NCBI GenBank assembly: GCA_963761525.1
Contig: CAVXHG010000003.1
Location: forward strand, 62,001-126,000
Source of the DNA: BOG-931 sp963761525
Lineage (GTDB): Bacteria > Pseudomonadota > Alphaproteobacteria > Rhizobiales > Xanthobacteraceae
Direction of reading: 5' to 3'
Length of the DNA stretch: 64,000 nucleotides
The notes under the pieces were generated by a model. It saw nothing but the letters and a program-made list of their open reading frames with translations. It was not told the DNA's origin and made no database searches. Both the position numbers and the translations under genes were made by a program. Every line of letters starts with the position of its first letter. Position 1 is the stretch's first letter. Below are positions 56,534 through 64,000 of this stretch, piece by piece.

Positions 56534-57351
56534 ACGCGGAAGATTTGCAATTCGAGGGTGAGCTTCCGGAGCGTGCCACGGACGATCCGGCGCTGGTGGT
56601 CGATGTCGAGGGCTTTGAAGGTCCGCTCGACCTTTTGCTGACTCTCGCGCGGCAGCAGAAGGTCGATCTTTCCAAGATTTCCATTCTTGCGCTCGCCGAT
56701 CAGTATCTCGTCTTCATCGAAGCAGCGCGAAAGCTGCGGTTGGAACTTGCAGCCGATTATCTCGTGATGGCGGCTTGGCTCGCTTACCTCAAATCGCGGC
56801 TGCTATTGCCCGAGCAGCACGGCCCGGATGGCCCCAGCGCCGAAGACATGGCCAATGCGCTGGCGCAGCGGTTGCGCCGGCTGGAAGCGATCCGCAATGT
56901 CGCGCAGCTATTGATGGATCGCCCGCAGCTCGGTCAGCACGTTTTCCGGCGCGGTCAGCCGGAGCCCATCGAAGAGATCAAGCATCCGGAATGGTCGGCG
57001 ACGCTCTACGATCTGCTGTCGGCCTACGCCGGACGGCGTCAGACCAAGGCGCGGGCGGTCGTCCGAATGCCGAAGCGTACGGTGTGGTCGCTCGCCGAAG
57101 CGCGCGAAGCACTGGAACGGCTGATCGGCGTGTCGCTCGAGTGGTGTCCGCTCGATCAATATCTCTCTGAATATCTGGTCGAGCCGTCGTTGCGGACTAC
57201 CGTATTGGCGTCGACTTTTGCCGCGACGCTCGAACTGGTGCGTGAAGGCCAGATCGAGTTAAATCAACACACAGCGTTTGCACCACTTTACGTGCGTAAG
57301 CGTGAGCATCCGGGAGAAGGCGGCATAGCCGTCGAAGTGGGGAATGGGTAA
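56530..57351 (+). CDS. scpA: segregation and condensation protein A
   Basis: Kleisin subunit of the SMC-ScpAB condensin. Intact 273 residues. MNAEDLQFEGELPERATDDP at 56530, then the signature FEGPLDLLLTLARQQKVDL. LAADYLVMAAWLAYLKSRLL forms the SMC neck-binding helix. The C-terminal winged helix ends at VEVGNG. The ATGA overlap with nagZ implies coupled translation. Confidence 0.95.
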   Translation: MNAEDLQFEGELPERATDDPALVVDVEGFEGPLDLLLTLARQQKVDLSKISILALADQYLVFIEAARKLRLELAADYLVMAAWLAYLKSRLLLPEQHGPDGPSAEDMANALAQRLRRLEAIRNVAQLLMDRPQLGQHVFRRGQPEPIEEIKHPEWSATLYDLLSAYAGRRQTKARAVVRMPKRTVWSLAEAREALERLIGVSLEWCPLDQYLSEYLVEPSLRTTVLASTFAATLELVREGQIELNQHTAFAPLYVRKREHPGEGGIAVEVGNG

Positions 57352-57367
57352 GAGGGAAGAGGATTGC

Positions 57368-58066
57368 ATGCCACAGGCTGCGGAGATGAGGGTAGTGGTC
57401 GACAACACGCAGCAGCAGGAGCGCGCTGAAGAATTGCGCATTCTTGAAGCGTTGCTGTTCGCCGCTGAGGCCCCGCTCGACGAGAAGATTTTGGCGAAGC
57501 GGTTGCCGGAAGATGCCGACGTGCACGCCTTGCTGACGCAGTTGCAGAGGGAATACGAAACCCGCGGCGTCAATCTTGTGCGCGTCGCCGGCAAATGGGC
57601 GCTGCGCACGGCGGCCGATCTTGCCTGGCTGCTGACGCATGAATTGACCGTGACGCGGAAGCTGTCGCGCGCCGCCATTGAGACGCTGTCCATCGTCGCC
57701 TATCACCAGCCGGTGACGCGTGCCGAGATCGAAGATATTCGCGGCGTCACGACGTCCAAGGGGACGCTCGACGTGCTGCTGGAGACCGGCTGGGTGAGAC
57801 TGCGTGGCCGCCGCAAGGCGCCGGGCCGTCCGGTGACTTACGGCACGACAGAAGACTTCCTGTCGCATTTCGGGCTGGAAGCTGTCACCGACTTGCCGGG
57901 CCTCGACGAACTGCGCGGCGCCGGACTGGTCGACAAGGGCGTGCCGTCGGATTTTGCCGTGCCGGTTCCTTCCGACGATCCCTCGTTGCGCGACGACGAA
58001 GATCCGCTGGAGCCCGGCGATCTCGATCTCGGCCTGGTTCCGCCCGAAGGCCGCAGCGAGGAATAA
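57368..58066 (+). CDS. scpB: segregation and condensation protein B
   Basis: Dimeric winged-helix partner of ScpA. Intact 232 residues. LRILEALLFAAEAPLDEKIL, WALRTAADLAWLL, LSRAAIETLSIVAYHQPVTR and IEDIRGVTTSKGTLDVLLET are characteristic. The ATG at 57368 has AGAGG upstream and is preferred to one at 57344 that overlaps scpA. An acidic tail of about 40 residues ends the protein. Confidence 0.95.
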   Translation: MPQAAEMRVVVDNTQQQERAEELRILEALLFAAEAPLDEKILAKRLPEDADVHALLTQLQREYETRGVNLVRVAGKWALRTAADLAWLLTHELTVTRKLSRAAIETLSIVAYHQPVTRAEIEDIRGVTTSKGTLDVLLETGWVRLRGRRKAPGRPVTYGTTEDFLSHFGLEAVTDLPGLDELRGAGLVDKGVPSDFAVPVPSDDPSLRDDEDPLEPGDLDLGLVPPEGRSEE

Positions 58067-58223
58067 TCCGGCGCTTGGCGCGATATCAGCGCTGAAAAGG
58101 CGGATTCACCCTGCGGCAGCAGAGCGCCGCAGCTACGCTTGTTTTTGCCCTGCTTGACGCCTACGTTCTGGCGAAATCGCTACATTGCCGCGGGCCCGAG
58201 CGCCGTTGCGGTCGGAGGGTTTC

Positions 58224-58466
58224 ATGGGCTCCTTGAGTATCTGGCACTGGCTGATCGTCGGCGCGGTTCTGCTGGTGGTTTTCGGCGGCCGCGGCAAGAT
58301 CTCGGATATGATGGGCGACGTCGCCAAAGGCATCAAAGCCTTCAAGAAAGGCATGGCCGACGAAGATACGGCCGATGCTGCGCCGCCCAAGTCCGAGGCC
58401 CCGATACGAACTATCGACCATCAAGCGCCCGCCGACCTGAAGCAGCGCTCTGAGAGCAAGGTCTGA
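58224..58466 (+). CDS. tatA: Sec-independent protein translocase TatA
   Basis: 80 residues. One N-terminal membrane span (IWHWLIVGAVLLVVFGG) and an amphipathic helix (KISDMMGDVAKGIKAFKKGM), then a hydrophilic tail. TatA polymerises to form the pore for folded twin-arginine substrates. GGAGGG precedes the ATG at 58224. First of tatABC. Confidence 0.97.
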   Translation: MGSLSIWHWLIVGAVLLVVFGGRGKISDMMGDVAKGIKAFKKGMADEDTADAAPPKSEAPIRTIDHQAPADLKQRSESKV

Positions 58467-58531
58467 CGCTCACCTGACGGGCTGGCTCGATTTGAGCTAA
58501 ACGACGCGCGGCAGGCGGCCGCGGAGTTTCC

Positions 58532-59044
58532 ATGTTCGACATCAGTTGGACCGAATTTTTACTGGTCGGCATCGTGGCGCTGATCGTAATCGGGCCGAAG
58601 GAACTTCCCGGCGTATTGCGCACGCTCGGCCAGTACACCCGCAAAGTTCGCGGCATGGCTGCGGAATTCCAGAACCAGTTCCAGGAAGCGATGCGTGAAG
58701 CCGAGATGGTCGACCTGAAAAAGCAGGTCGACGATATGGCGCACGATTTCAAGAACTACGATCCGCTCAAGGATGTCCGCAGCGACGTCGAGTCGATGGG
58801 CAAGGATATCGAGCGCTCGTTCGACGGCTCGCCGGTCATGAAAGCCGAAACGCCGGCCGCGGAATTGCCAGCGGCGCAAACGCCGGCAATCGAATCTGCC
58901 GCTCCGACGACGCCGGTTGAAAGCAGCGCGCTCGAACCTGCTGCGCTGCCTGCTGCCGAATCCACCACCGAACCCGCTGCGCTGCCTGCTCCTGAACCCA
59001 CCACCGAACCCGCCGCGCCCGTCAATACAGAGCGCTCCGAATGA
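58532..59044 (+). CDS. tatB: Sec-independent protein translocase TatB
   Basis: 170 residues. MFDISWTEFLLVGIVALIVI with the conserved Glu in the span, GPKELPGVLRTLGQYTRKVR, then a long helix. Works with TatC in twin-arginine signal recognition. The C-terminal third is Pro/Ala/Glu/Thr-rich and contains a 12-residue tandem repeat (EPAALPAAESTT). It overlaps tatC as ATGA. Confidence 0.96.
   Translation: MFDISWTEFLLVGIVALIVIGPKELPGVLRTLGQYTRKVRGMAAEFQNQFQEAMREAEMVDLKKQVDDMAHDFKNYDPLKDVRSDVESMGKDIERSFDGSPVMKAETPAAELPAAQTPAIESAAPTTPVESSALEPAALPAAESTTEPAALPAPEPTTEPAAPVNTERSE
58934..59005 (+). repeat. 36-bp tandem repeat in tatB
   Basis: Two 36-bp units (58934-58969 and 58970-59005) plus a partial third. 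They differ at only a few bases and encode EPAALPAAESTT and EPAALPAPEPTT. Length variation in the disordered TatB tail is expected among strains. Confidence 0.85.
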
Positions 59045-59850
59045 GCCGGAGCGACGACGAAGAGAAGGAGATCGAGGCGACCAAGGCGCCGTTGATGGAT
59101 CATCTGATCGAGCTGCGCTCGCGGCTGATCAAGGCTCTCGCCGCATTCTTTCTCGCCGCCGTGGTCTGCTACTTCTTCGCCAGGCACATCTACAACGCAT
59201 TGACCTGGCCCTATATCTGGGTCGCCGGCGCAGAGAACACGAAATTCATCTACACCGGCTTGCTCGAATATTTTGTCGTGCAGCTCAAGCTGTCGCTGTT
59301 CGGCGCTGCCGTTATTTCCTTTCCGATTGTCGCGACGCAGATCTACATGTTCGTCGCGCCGGGGCTTTATCGCAATGAAAAGCAGGCGTTCCTGCCGTAC
59401 CTGATCGCGACGCCGGTGTTCTTCACGCTTGGCGCATCGGTGGTTTATTTTCTGGTCTGGCCGATGCTGGCGCGGTTTTCGCTCAGCATGCAGCAGGTGG
59501 GTGGGCCCGGCGAAGCCACCATCGAGTTGCTGCCAAAAGTCGAAGACTACCTGTCGCTGATGATGAAGCTGATCCTGGCGTTCGGTATCGCCTTCCAGTT
59601 GCCGGTGATCCTGACGTTACTCGGCCGGGTCGGCATTATCACCTCCGACCAGCTCAAGTCGAAGCGCCGCTACTTCATCGTCATCGCGTTCGTGATTGCC
59701 GCCATCCTCACGCCGCCCGACGTGCTCAGCCAGATGTCGCTCGCGCTGCCGCTGGTCGCGCTCTATGAGGGTTCAATCTGGTCGGTGCGCATGGTTGAGA
59801 GGCGCATTGCCCGGGAACGCGCCGCAGCAGCGGCCAAGCCGGCGGAATAA
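59041..59850 (+). CDS. tatC: Sec-independent protein translocase TatC
   Basis: Six-span receptor for twin-arginine signal peptides. Intact 269 residues. APLMDHLIELRSRLIKALAA has the conserved HLxELRxR motif; LYRNEKQAFLPYLIATPVFF and FGIAFQLPVILTLLGRVGI follow, with FIVIAFVIAAILTPPDVLSQ. Likely substrates in this window are the two binding proteins with RRTVLK signals. Confidence 0.97.
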   Translation: MSRSDDEEKEIEATKAPLMDHLIELRSRLIKALAAFFLAAVVCYFFARHIYNALTWPYIWVAGAENTKFIYTGLLEYFVVQLKLSLFGAAVISFPIVATQIYMFVAPGLYRNEKQAFLPYLIATPVFFTLGASVVYFLVWPMLARFSLSMQQVGGPGEATIELLPKVEDYLSLMMKLILAFGIAFQLPVILTLLGRVGIITSDQLKSKRRYFIVIAFVIAAILTPPDVLSQMSLALPLVALYEGSIWSVRMVERRIARERAAAAAKPAE

Positions 59851-59862
59851 TGCATTCTTCGG

Positions 59863-59943
59863 CGTCATTGCCGGGCTTGACCCGGCAATCCATGGTGGCG
59901 CGAGGCAAGATGGATGCGCGGGTCAAGCCCGCGCATGACGAGT
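59863..59943. repeat. 81-bp intergenic palindromic element (GTCATTGCCGGGCTTGACC type)
   Basis: Begins GTCATTGCCGGGCTTGACC and ends GGTCAAGCCCGCGCATGACGA. Each half is itself a hairpin around GGGCTTGACCC / GGGTCAAGCCC, and the halves are inverted copies joined by CCATGGTGG... and ATGGATG. This is a widely dispersed intergenic repeat type of alphaproteobacteria. It starts 12 bp after the tatC stop and may act as terminator. Confidence 0.85.
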
Positions 59944-59984
59944 TTGGGGTGCTATAAAGTCATCCCAATTCTTAGAGTTTTGAC

Positions 59985-61284
59985 ATGCACGACATCCGCT
60001 TCATCCGCGACAATCCCGATGCTTTCGACGGCGCCCTTGCGCGCCGCGGGCTGGCGCCGGAATCGAAGCGGCTAATCGCGCTCGACGAACAGCGCCGGAC
60101 GAAAATCCTCGCGCTGGAAACCGCGCAGGCGCGCCGCAATGCGGCATCGAAGGAAATCGGCGAAGCCAAGAAGAACAAAGATGAGGCCAAAGCCAAAAGT
60201 CTGCTCGACGAAGTCGTGGCACTGAAAGACAAGATGCCTGCGATGGAAGCGGAGGAGAAGGAAGCCTCCACTTCGCTAGACAAGACGCTGTCGGAAATTC
60301 CCAACCTTCCGCTAGCCGAAGTGCCGGACGGAAAAGATGAGAAAGACAACGTCGAGCATCATCGCTTCGGCGCCAAACGCGATTACGCCTTCGCGCCGAA
60401 GCAGCACTTCGAGCTTGGCGAAGCGCTGGGCCAGATGGATTTCGAGACTGCGGCCAAATTGTCGGGCGCGCGTTTTGTTGTTCTTAAAAAAAATCTCGCG
60501 CGTCTGGAACGGGCACTCGGACAGTTCATGCTCGACGTCCATACGAGTGAACCGCACAATTACACTGAGGTCGCGCCGCCGCTGCTCGTTCTTGATGAGG
60601 CGATGTTTGGCACCGCGCAATTGCCAAAATTTCGCGACGATCAATTTGCAGTCAGTAGTACAGGCCAAGAGCGGAATCTCTGGCTTATCCCAACCGCCGA
60701 AGTGCCGCTGACCAATCTTGTCCGCGACTCTATCGTTGATGAAGCACAACTGCCGATGCGGCTGACGGCCTGCACGCCGTGCTTCCGTGCCGAAGCAGGC
60801 GCTGCCGGCAGAGACACCCGCGGCATGATCCGGCAGCATCAGTTCACTAAGGTCGAGCTGGTTTCGATCACGACGCCGGAGCAGAGCAAAGACGAGCACG
60901 AGCGCATGTTGGCCTGCGCCGAGGAAGTTCTAAAAAAGCTCGACCTGCATTATCGCGTGGTGACGTTGTGCGCTGGCGATATGGGCTTTGCGTCACAAAA
61001 GACCTACGACATCGAGGTATGGCTGCCGGGGCAGAACATGTTCCGGGAAATTTCATCGTGCTCTACCTGCGGTGAATTCCAGGCGCGGCGTATGAATGCG
61101 CGTTACAAGACCAAAGAAGGCCGGAATGTTCCCGTCCATACCCTCAATGGCTCCGGCGTTGCCGTTGGCCGTGCCATGGTCGCGGTGATGGAGACCTATC
61201 AGCAGGAAGACGGATCGATTGCCGTGCCCGACGTGCTGCGCGCCATACATGGGCGGCATCAAGAAGATAGAAAAAGCCGTCTAA
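59985..61284 (+). CDS. serS: seryl-tRNA synthetase (break at the 3' end)
   Basis: Class II synthetase. MHDIRFIRDNPDAFDGALAR starts the N-terminal tRNA-binding coiled coil. Motif 2 is in CFRAEAGAAGRDTRGMIRQH and motif 3 in LNGSGVAVGRAMVAVMETYQ. The protein is in one frame for 418 residues. It then leaves frame near 61246, where the expected end PYMGGIKKIEKAV and the TAA at 61282-61284 lie in the next frame. surE starts 14 bp later. Confidence 0.95.
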
Positions 61285-61298
61285 CGGGAGAAATTCTT

Positions 61299-62074
61299 TT
61301 GCGTATTCTTGTTACCAACGACGACGGCGTCAATTCGGAAGGATTGAACGTGTGCGAGAAAATCGCGCGCGAGCTCTCCGACGACGTCTGGGTGGTCGCG
61401 CCGGAGTCCGATCAGTCCGGCGTCGCGCACTCGCTGTCGCTCAACGATCCGCTTGCGTCTGCGCCAGGTGTCGGATCGCCGTTTCGCGGTACGCGGCACG
61501 CCAACAGACTGCGTGATCATGGGCGCTCGTCACGTGCTCAACGGTAACGATCCCGATCTGGTACTGTCAGGTGTCAACCGCGGCCGCAACGTTGGCGAGG
61601 ACGTTATCTATTCCGGCACGGTTGCGGGTGCGATGGAGGGTGCCGTACTCGGCATTCCGTCTTTTGCGTTGTCGCAGTCTTACAAGTCGCGCAGCGGTCA
61701 GCCGATCCATTGGGAGACCGCGCTGCGCTTCGCGCCTGACATTATCCGCAAGACGCTCGGCAACAAGGTGAGCGGCGAAATGCTCATCAACATCAATTTC
61801 CCCGACTGCGTACCGGATGCAGTGAAGGAAATCACGGTCAGTCCGTTGGGGCGGAGGCGGCAGGAGCGGCTGCACATCGAGCAGCGCGTCGACGGCCGCG
61901 GCAATCCCTATTACTGGATCGCCTATTCGCGGCTGCATGCGGCCACGGCGTCAGAGGGTACCGACATTGCCGCGATCGACTCACAATCGCATCACGGTTA
62001 CGCCGCTCAAAATCGACATCACCGATGAGCCGATGATGTCGCAGCTGACCAAGCTTTTTAATGGCGGCAATTAG
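61299..62074 (+). CDS. surE: 5'/3'-nucleotidase SurE (TTG start, two breaks)
   Basis: Metal-dependent phosphatase for nucleoside monophosphates, linked to stationary-phase survival. The start is TTG at 61299, giving RILVTNDDGVNSEGLNVCEK with the metal-binding DD; GGGAG is 9 bases upstream. Further blocks: APESDQSGVAHSLSL, GTPTDCVIMGARHVLN, VLSGVNRGRNVGEDVIYSGT, AGAMEGAVLG. Frames change near 61463 and 61982, and the C-terminus ITDEPMMSQLTKLFNGGN ends at 62074. It overlaps the opposite-strand receiver gene by 4 bp. Confidence 0.93.
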
Positions 62075-62449
62075 TTCTTTGGCGCGATGGCTTTGAGCGC
62101 CTGTTCCAGCGCTTCGGTCTGGAATGGCTTCTGCAGCGTCGGGTTGTTGCGGTAGGCCTCGGGCACGCCGCGGGCGCCGTAGCCGGTCGCGAACACGAAC
62201 GGCAGGCCGCGCTCGATCAATGCCTCGACCACGGGCGTGATCGGCTGGCCGTTGAGATTGACGTCAAGGATGGCGGCATCGAAATCGCCCTTTTTTGCTA
62301 GCGCAACCGCTTCCTCGATCGCGCCGGCCTCGGCCGTCATGGTGTAACCGATGTCTTCCAACATGCCGTCGAGCAGCATGCGGATCATCAGTTCGTCTTC
62401 GACAACGAGAATTCGCCGGCCAACTGCGGCGTTTGGTTCTGAACTTCAT
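62071..62449 (-). CDS. single-domain response regulator (one break)
   Basis: CheY-like receiver without an output domain. RRILVVEDELMIRMLLDGML supplies the acidic pocket; ILDVNLNG has the phospho-accepting Asp; FATGYG and LQKPFQ have the conserved Thr and Lys-Pro. The N-terminal ATG at 62449 (MKFRTKRRS) is joined by a frame change near 62415. About 125 residues. No kinase gene is near. Confidence 0.85.
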
Positions 62450-62651
62450 CTTTTCCCCGTGCCTACCGGTCTTTTCAGGACTGGCCGTCGCATTGCCCGT
62501 AACGCTGGGAACCGCGTTCGGTTCCGCCTTTTCGGTGAAATGTCTGTATCAACCAACCGAGGCTTACCGGCAAACAGTATATGCCCCCGAATTACGGTGC
62601 TAGAAGCTAGTCAGGCGTGGATAAGCCTAAGGTTACCGGGGCGAGGCTACC

Positions 62652-63308
62652 GTGGTTGTTGACTCAGCAGCCGACGTGGAACGGATGGAATTCCAGCTCG
62701 GGTTGCGCCGCCGCGGCATCAGCGATCAAGCCGTGCTTAGGGCGATGGACGAGGTGCCGCGCGAACATTTCGTCGCCGCCGAGTTCACTGACCGCGCCTA
62801 TGCCGACCAGGCGCTGCCGATCGCCTGCGGGCAGACCATCAGCCAGCCCTACGTCGTTGCCTACATGACCGAGCAGCTGAATGTCGGGCCAGGGCATAGT
62901 GTGCTCGAGATCGGTACGGGCTCGGGCTACCAGGCGGCCGTTTTGTCGCGGCTTGCACGCGAGATCATCAGCATCGAACGCTACCGGACTTTGGCGGAGG
63001 CTGCGCGCAACCGGATCAAGACGTTGGGCTACGCCAACGTGACCCTTATCGTGGGAGACGGGCTGGCTGGCGCTCCGGAGCATCCGCCGTTTGACCGGAT
63101 TATCGTCACAGCCGCCGCCGAAGAAGTGCCGAATGGGCTGCTCGATCAGCTTGCGAATGGCGGCAAGATGCTGCTGCCGCTCGGTCCGCACGACGGCAAC
63201 CAGCACATCGTCAAGCTGACGAAGTCCGCAAGCGGGGAGATTGGGCGCGAGAACCTGATCGCCGTTCGATTTGTGCCGTTATTGCCCGGAAAAGCCCGGG
63301 AGCTTTAA
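62652..63308 (+). CDS. pcm: protein-L-isoaspartate O-methyltransferase
   Basis: Pcm methylates L-isoaspartyl residues in damaged proteins. Intact 218 residues with a GTG start. VPREHFVAAEFTDRAYADQA, LPIACGQTISQPYVVAYM, the SAM motif VLEIGTGSGYQAAVLSRLA and IIVTAAAEEVPNGLLDQL are present. Follows surE and precedes nlpD, the classic survival-gene order. The 202 bp before it hold no clear gene and must carry its promoter. Confidence 0.96.
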   Translation: MVVDSAADVERMEFQLGLRRRGISDQAVLRAMDEVPREHFVAAEFTDRAYADQALPIACGQTISQPYVVAYMTEQLNVGPGHSVLEIGTGSGYQAAVLSRLAREIISIERYRTLAEAARNRIKTLGYANVTLIVGDGLAGAPEHPPFDRIIVTAAAEEVPNGLLDQLANGGKMLLPLGPHDGNQHIVKLTKSASGEIGRENLIAVRFVPLLPGKAREL

Positions 63309-63421
63309 TATTTATGGCGCGGCATCAGAAATCTTAGAAACTTTGGCCCGCACTTAAAGCCCTGTTTACCGCAACGTAGTTTATTCGCTCGCTAGTAATT
63401 TGTTGCGTGCGGGCGGGTGGG

Positions 63422-64000
63422 ATGAACGGAACGCGTAAGTGGGCCATCTGGCCACGGTTGGTTGCCGTTTCCTTAATCGGATTGGGCGCTGCGAGTTGTA
63501 GCAGCGACTCCGATCGTTTCGGCGATTGGCAGTCGAATGCGTCGTCGCGCAATGACACGACCGGCTCGATCCCGCAGCAAAGCCATCCAGTCGCTCACGT
63601 CGAAAGCCAGCCGCTGCCGCGCCTTACCAGCGCCGACCCGGGAATGTCCGGTGGCGGCCGCGGCATGGGTTCCTACGAACCGAATTCCGAAGTGACAGGC
63701 TCGATACCTGCAGCTCCGCCGCCTCCGGCCTATAGCTGGGAAGGTGGTACGCCGATTGTCGTTGGGCCCGGCGAAAGCCTCGAGACCATGTCGCGGCGAT
63801 ACAACGTGCCGGTCTCCGCGATCATGCAGGCCAACAACATCACCAACCCGACCGCGATCCATCCAGGCGAACATCTGGTGATCCCGCGGCCCAAATCCGC
63901 TGCCGGTTATATGCCGGCACGGCCTGCTTCGACCGCCGCGGTCATGCCGCCGATGGGACCGGTCGGCGCGCCGAAGACGGCGTTGGCGCCGACGTCCGGT
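63422..64000 (+). CDS. nlpD: LysM-domain lipoprotein, NlpD-type murein hydrolase activator (cut by window end)
   Basis: MNGTRKWAIWPRLVAVSLIG at 63422 and the lipobox LGAASC show a lipoprotein. A disordered region follows, then a LysM domain (PIVVGPGESLETMSRRYNVP, IMQANNITNPTAIHPGEHLV) that binds peptidoglycan. The frame is open to base 64000; the expected M23 (LytM) domain would lie beyond. The position after surE-pcm supports NlpD, an amidase activator at division. Confidence 0.85.
   Translation, partial: MNGTRKWAIWPRLVAVSLIGLGAASCSSDSDRFGDWQSNASSRNDTTGSIPQQSHPVAHVESQPLPRLTSADPGMSGGGRGMGSYEPNSEVTGSIPAAPPPPAYSWEGGTPIVVGPGESLETMSRRYNVPVSAIMQANNITNPTAIHPGEHLVIPRPKSAAGYMPARPASTAAVMPPMGPVGAPKTALAPTSG

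Noticed and set aside
61282..61301. serS-surE fusion
   Set aside because: The single open frame across the junction results from loss of the serS stop by a one-base shift; the normal stop, a ribosome-binding site and the SurE start are present.
1..64000. tRNA, rRNA, riboswitch, CRISPR array, prophage or insertion sequence
   Set aside because: None seen: no cloverleaf or rRNA segments, no regularly spaced repeats, no transposase, integrase or phage genes.

Overview
The window is a chromosomal segment of an alphaproteobacterium of the order Rhizobiales, close to the Bradyrhizobium/Rhodopseudomonas/Xanthobacteraceae lineages. The evidence is high-GC coding sequence, the gene orders rpsF-rpsR-rplI, fabD-fabG-acpP-fabF-mltG-yicC-gmk, lptF-lptG-surA-pdxA-rsmA and argS-SPOR-nagZ-scpA-scpB-tatABC-serS-surE-pcm-nlpD, an ExoR-type regulator, a MipZ ATPase, a phasin, and intergenic palindromes of types I associate with these genomes. 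No rRNA, tRNA, CRISPR array, prophage, insertion sequence or plasmid function was seen. It reads as core genome with two small catabolic islands.

Layout. 1-2.5 kb: end of a c-type cytochrome-like gene, then the ribosomal operon on the minus strand. 2.7-9.6 kb: type II fatty-acid synthesis, MltG, YicC and guanylate kinase on the plus strand. 9.6-16 kb: a minus-strand envelope and housekeeping operon from lptF down to rsmA and an alcohol dehydrogenase. 16.2-20.2 kb: pepA, two tandem palindromes, holC and two unrecognised genes. 20.3-26.4 kb: an acyl-CoA carboxylase alpha subunit, DUF1489, an intradiol (probably hydroxyquinol) dioxygenase and two tandem Tat-type ABC solute-binding proteins. 26.4-33 kb: panC, mipZ, a VWA-like/J-domain pair, a D,D-carboxypeptidase with SPOR domain, and a phasin. 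32.8-35.7 kb: clpS-clpA. 35.8-42.4 kb: an accessory cluster of an ArsR regulator, MFS transporter, UGSC-family protein, LysR regulator, RidA and a second MFS transporter. 42.5-50.6 kb: valS, an epimerase, mpg, ilvD, an ExoR homologue, xthA and erpA. 50.7-64 kb: dgt, argS, SPOR protein, nagZ, scpAB, tatABC, serS, surE, a receiver protein, pcm and the start of nlpD.

A dominant property of this sequence is that many universally conserved, probably essential genes (fabD, fabG, fabF, rplI, lptF, argS, serS, surE) change reading frame one or more times while each piece still matches its family. The breaks are dense at 1-25 kb, nearly absent at 32-49 kb and sparse afterwards. I read this as single-base insertion/deletion errors in the sequence, not gene decay, and annotate each such gene as one CDS with approximate break points. 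Coordinates of these CDSs span the breaks.

The most interesting points are the UGSC/MFS/LysR/RidA cluster with a palindrome over the lysR start; a conserved but strikingly AT-rich patch in the 3' end of argS; two related 76-79 bp palindromes abutting holC; the paralogous Tat-type binding proteins next to a ring-cleavage dioxygenase; and a 15-bp triplication over the stop codon of the D,D-carboxypeptidase gene. I did not find convincing evidence of a wholly new molecular system; the UGSC cluster is the best candidate for undescribed biology.
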